From positions 1 through 39,504 of IMG/VR virus record IMGVR_UViG_3300023184_000269: 39,504 nucleotides of DNA, one strand, 5' to 3'. Positions 39,215 through 39,504 of this stretch are shown one piece after another. This DNA is from a virus. Positions within the stretch are counted from its first letter, which is position 1. Each line of letters starts with the position of its first letter. The notes under the pieces were generated by a model that saw nothing but the letters and a program-made list of their open reading frames with translations, did not search any database and was not told the DNA's origin. A program made the position numbers and the translations under genes.

Positions 39215-39343
39215 ATGAAAATTTTAATGTTTGTAGCAGGTGCTTTATTCGGTGCTGTTTGTCACGCCGCCACCATCAAGTTTTTCCAAAGCTGTGTTGA
39301 CTGCTCAATCGCCGCTTTTCACACCATTGTAGGATTAATCTAA
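39215..39343 (+). CDS. Tiny exported or membrane peptide
   Basis: 42 residues: MKILMFVAGALFGAVCHAA resembles a signal peptide or signal anchor, followed by TIKFFQSCVDCSIAAFHTIVGLI with a CVDC pair and a second hydrophobic end. RBS is purine-rich (GAAAGCGA). Unknown function. Confidence 0.6.
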   Translation: MKILMFVAGALFGAVCHAATIKFFQSCVDCSIAAFHTIVGLI

Positions 39344-39344
39344 T

Positions 39345-39504
39345 ATGAACAAGCTCTCCAAAACCTCAAAGCTCGACAATATCCTCAGCTGGTCGCTGCA
39401 GGCTCTCGAAACCTGCCAAGGTTCTATTGGTGACAATGGCGAGCTGGTGCCTGCTTGCTCTGGTTGCTACGCTACAACCGGCACTTACAATTTTCCTGGC
39501 ACCA
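39345..39504 (+). CDS. Gp88-like protein (3' partial)
   Basis: Starts 1 bp after the preceding stop and runs off the window (53 residues visible). NILSWSLQALETCQGS...LVPACSGCYATTGTYNFPG matches the phage 'gene product 88' type, which has SWSxPAxxTCPG... CxxCYAxxGxYxFP with conserved cysteines, perhaps metal-binding. Function unknown. Confidence 0.7.
   Translation, partial: MNKLSKTSKLDNILSWSLQALETCQGSIGDNGELVPACSGCYATTGTYNFPGT

Noticed and set aside
1-39504. CRISPR arrays, insertion sequences, classical tRNAs
   Set aside because: No spaced direct repeats, transposase genes, terminal inverted repeats or complete cloverleaf were seen by eye; a tRNAscan run would be decisive for tRNAs.

Overview
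The window looks like part of a large, AT-rich, T4-related (myovirus-type) phage genome infecting a Gram-negative bacterium. The evidence is a gp32-like ssDNA-binding protein next to gp59-like helicase loader and gp33-like late-transcription coactivator genes (the T4 33-59-32 order), rIIA/rIIB homologues, PhoH, T4-type late promoter octamers (TATAAATA), and dozens of small overlapping genes. Almost everything from 2.9 to 38 kb lies on the minus strand. A beta-barrel outer-membrane protein, lipoproteins and a SleB-type hydrolase point to a Gram-negative host. A circularly permuted tmRNA is compatible with a proteobacterial host, possibly betaproteobacterial, but this is inference.

Layout. (1) 0-2.9 kb, plus strand: two virion genes, one with a peptidoglycan-hydrolase-like domain after a repetitive Pro/Lys/Ala stalk. 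(2) 2.9-6.1 kb: gp32, a HAD nucleotidase, gp59, gp33, a secreted SleB hydrolase and a small protein behind a late promoter. (3) 6.1-6.9 kb: an outer-membrane barrel gene downstream of a two-piece, circularly permuted tmRNA gene (tag ANDSQFALAA) with a perfect sigma70 promoter. (4) 6.9-14.5 kb: a PD-(D/E)XK nuclease, then what looks like a peptide- or virion-protein-modification cluster: two Fe/2-oxoglutarate oxygenases, a B12-type radical SAM protein, a tryptophan halogenase, an unknown protein, a SPASM radical SAM maturase and a 139-residue Asn-Cys-repeat protein ending in Trp, the likely substrate. (5) 14.5-23.5 kb: PhoH, small membrane and soluble proteins, a sugar epimerase and a metallophosphoesterase. 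(6) 23.6-29.2 kb: two AAA+ ATPases, rIIB and rIIA. (7) 29.3-38 kb: small early-type genes, including a four-member MNE(R/Q) paralogue family, a DUF2384-like protein, another AAA+ ATPase and an HNH endonuclease. (8) 37.4-39.5 kb: an intergenic DnaA-box cluster, a candidate small RNA, and a switch to plus-strand genes that look richer in GC.

How it works together. A family of sigma70-like promoters (TTGCCA, 16-17 bp, TATAAT) drives the small-gene units; many carry a GAGTACT-like box 11-12 bp upstream of the -35. Replication and late-transcription genes cluster with gp32. The two most unusual systems are the permuted phage tmRNA and the radical SAM/halogenase/oxygenase cluster around an Asn-Cys-repeat protein. 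All functions are read from motifs and context; no database search was possible.
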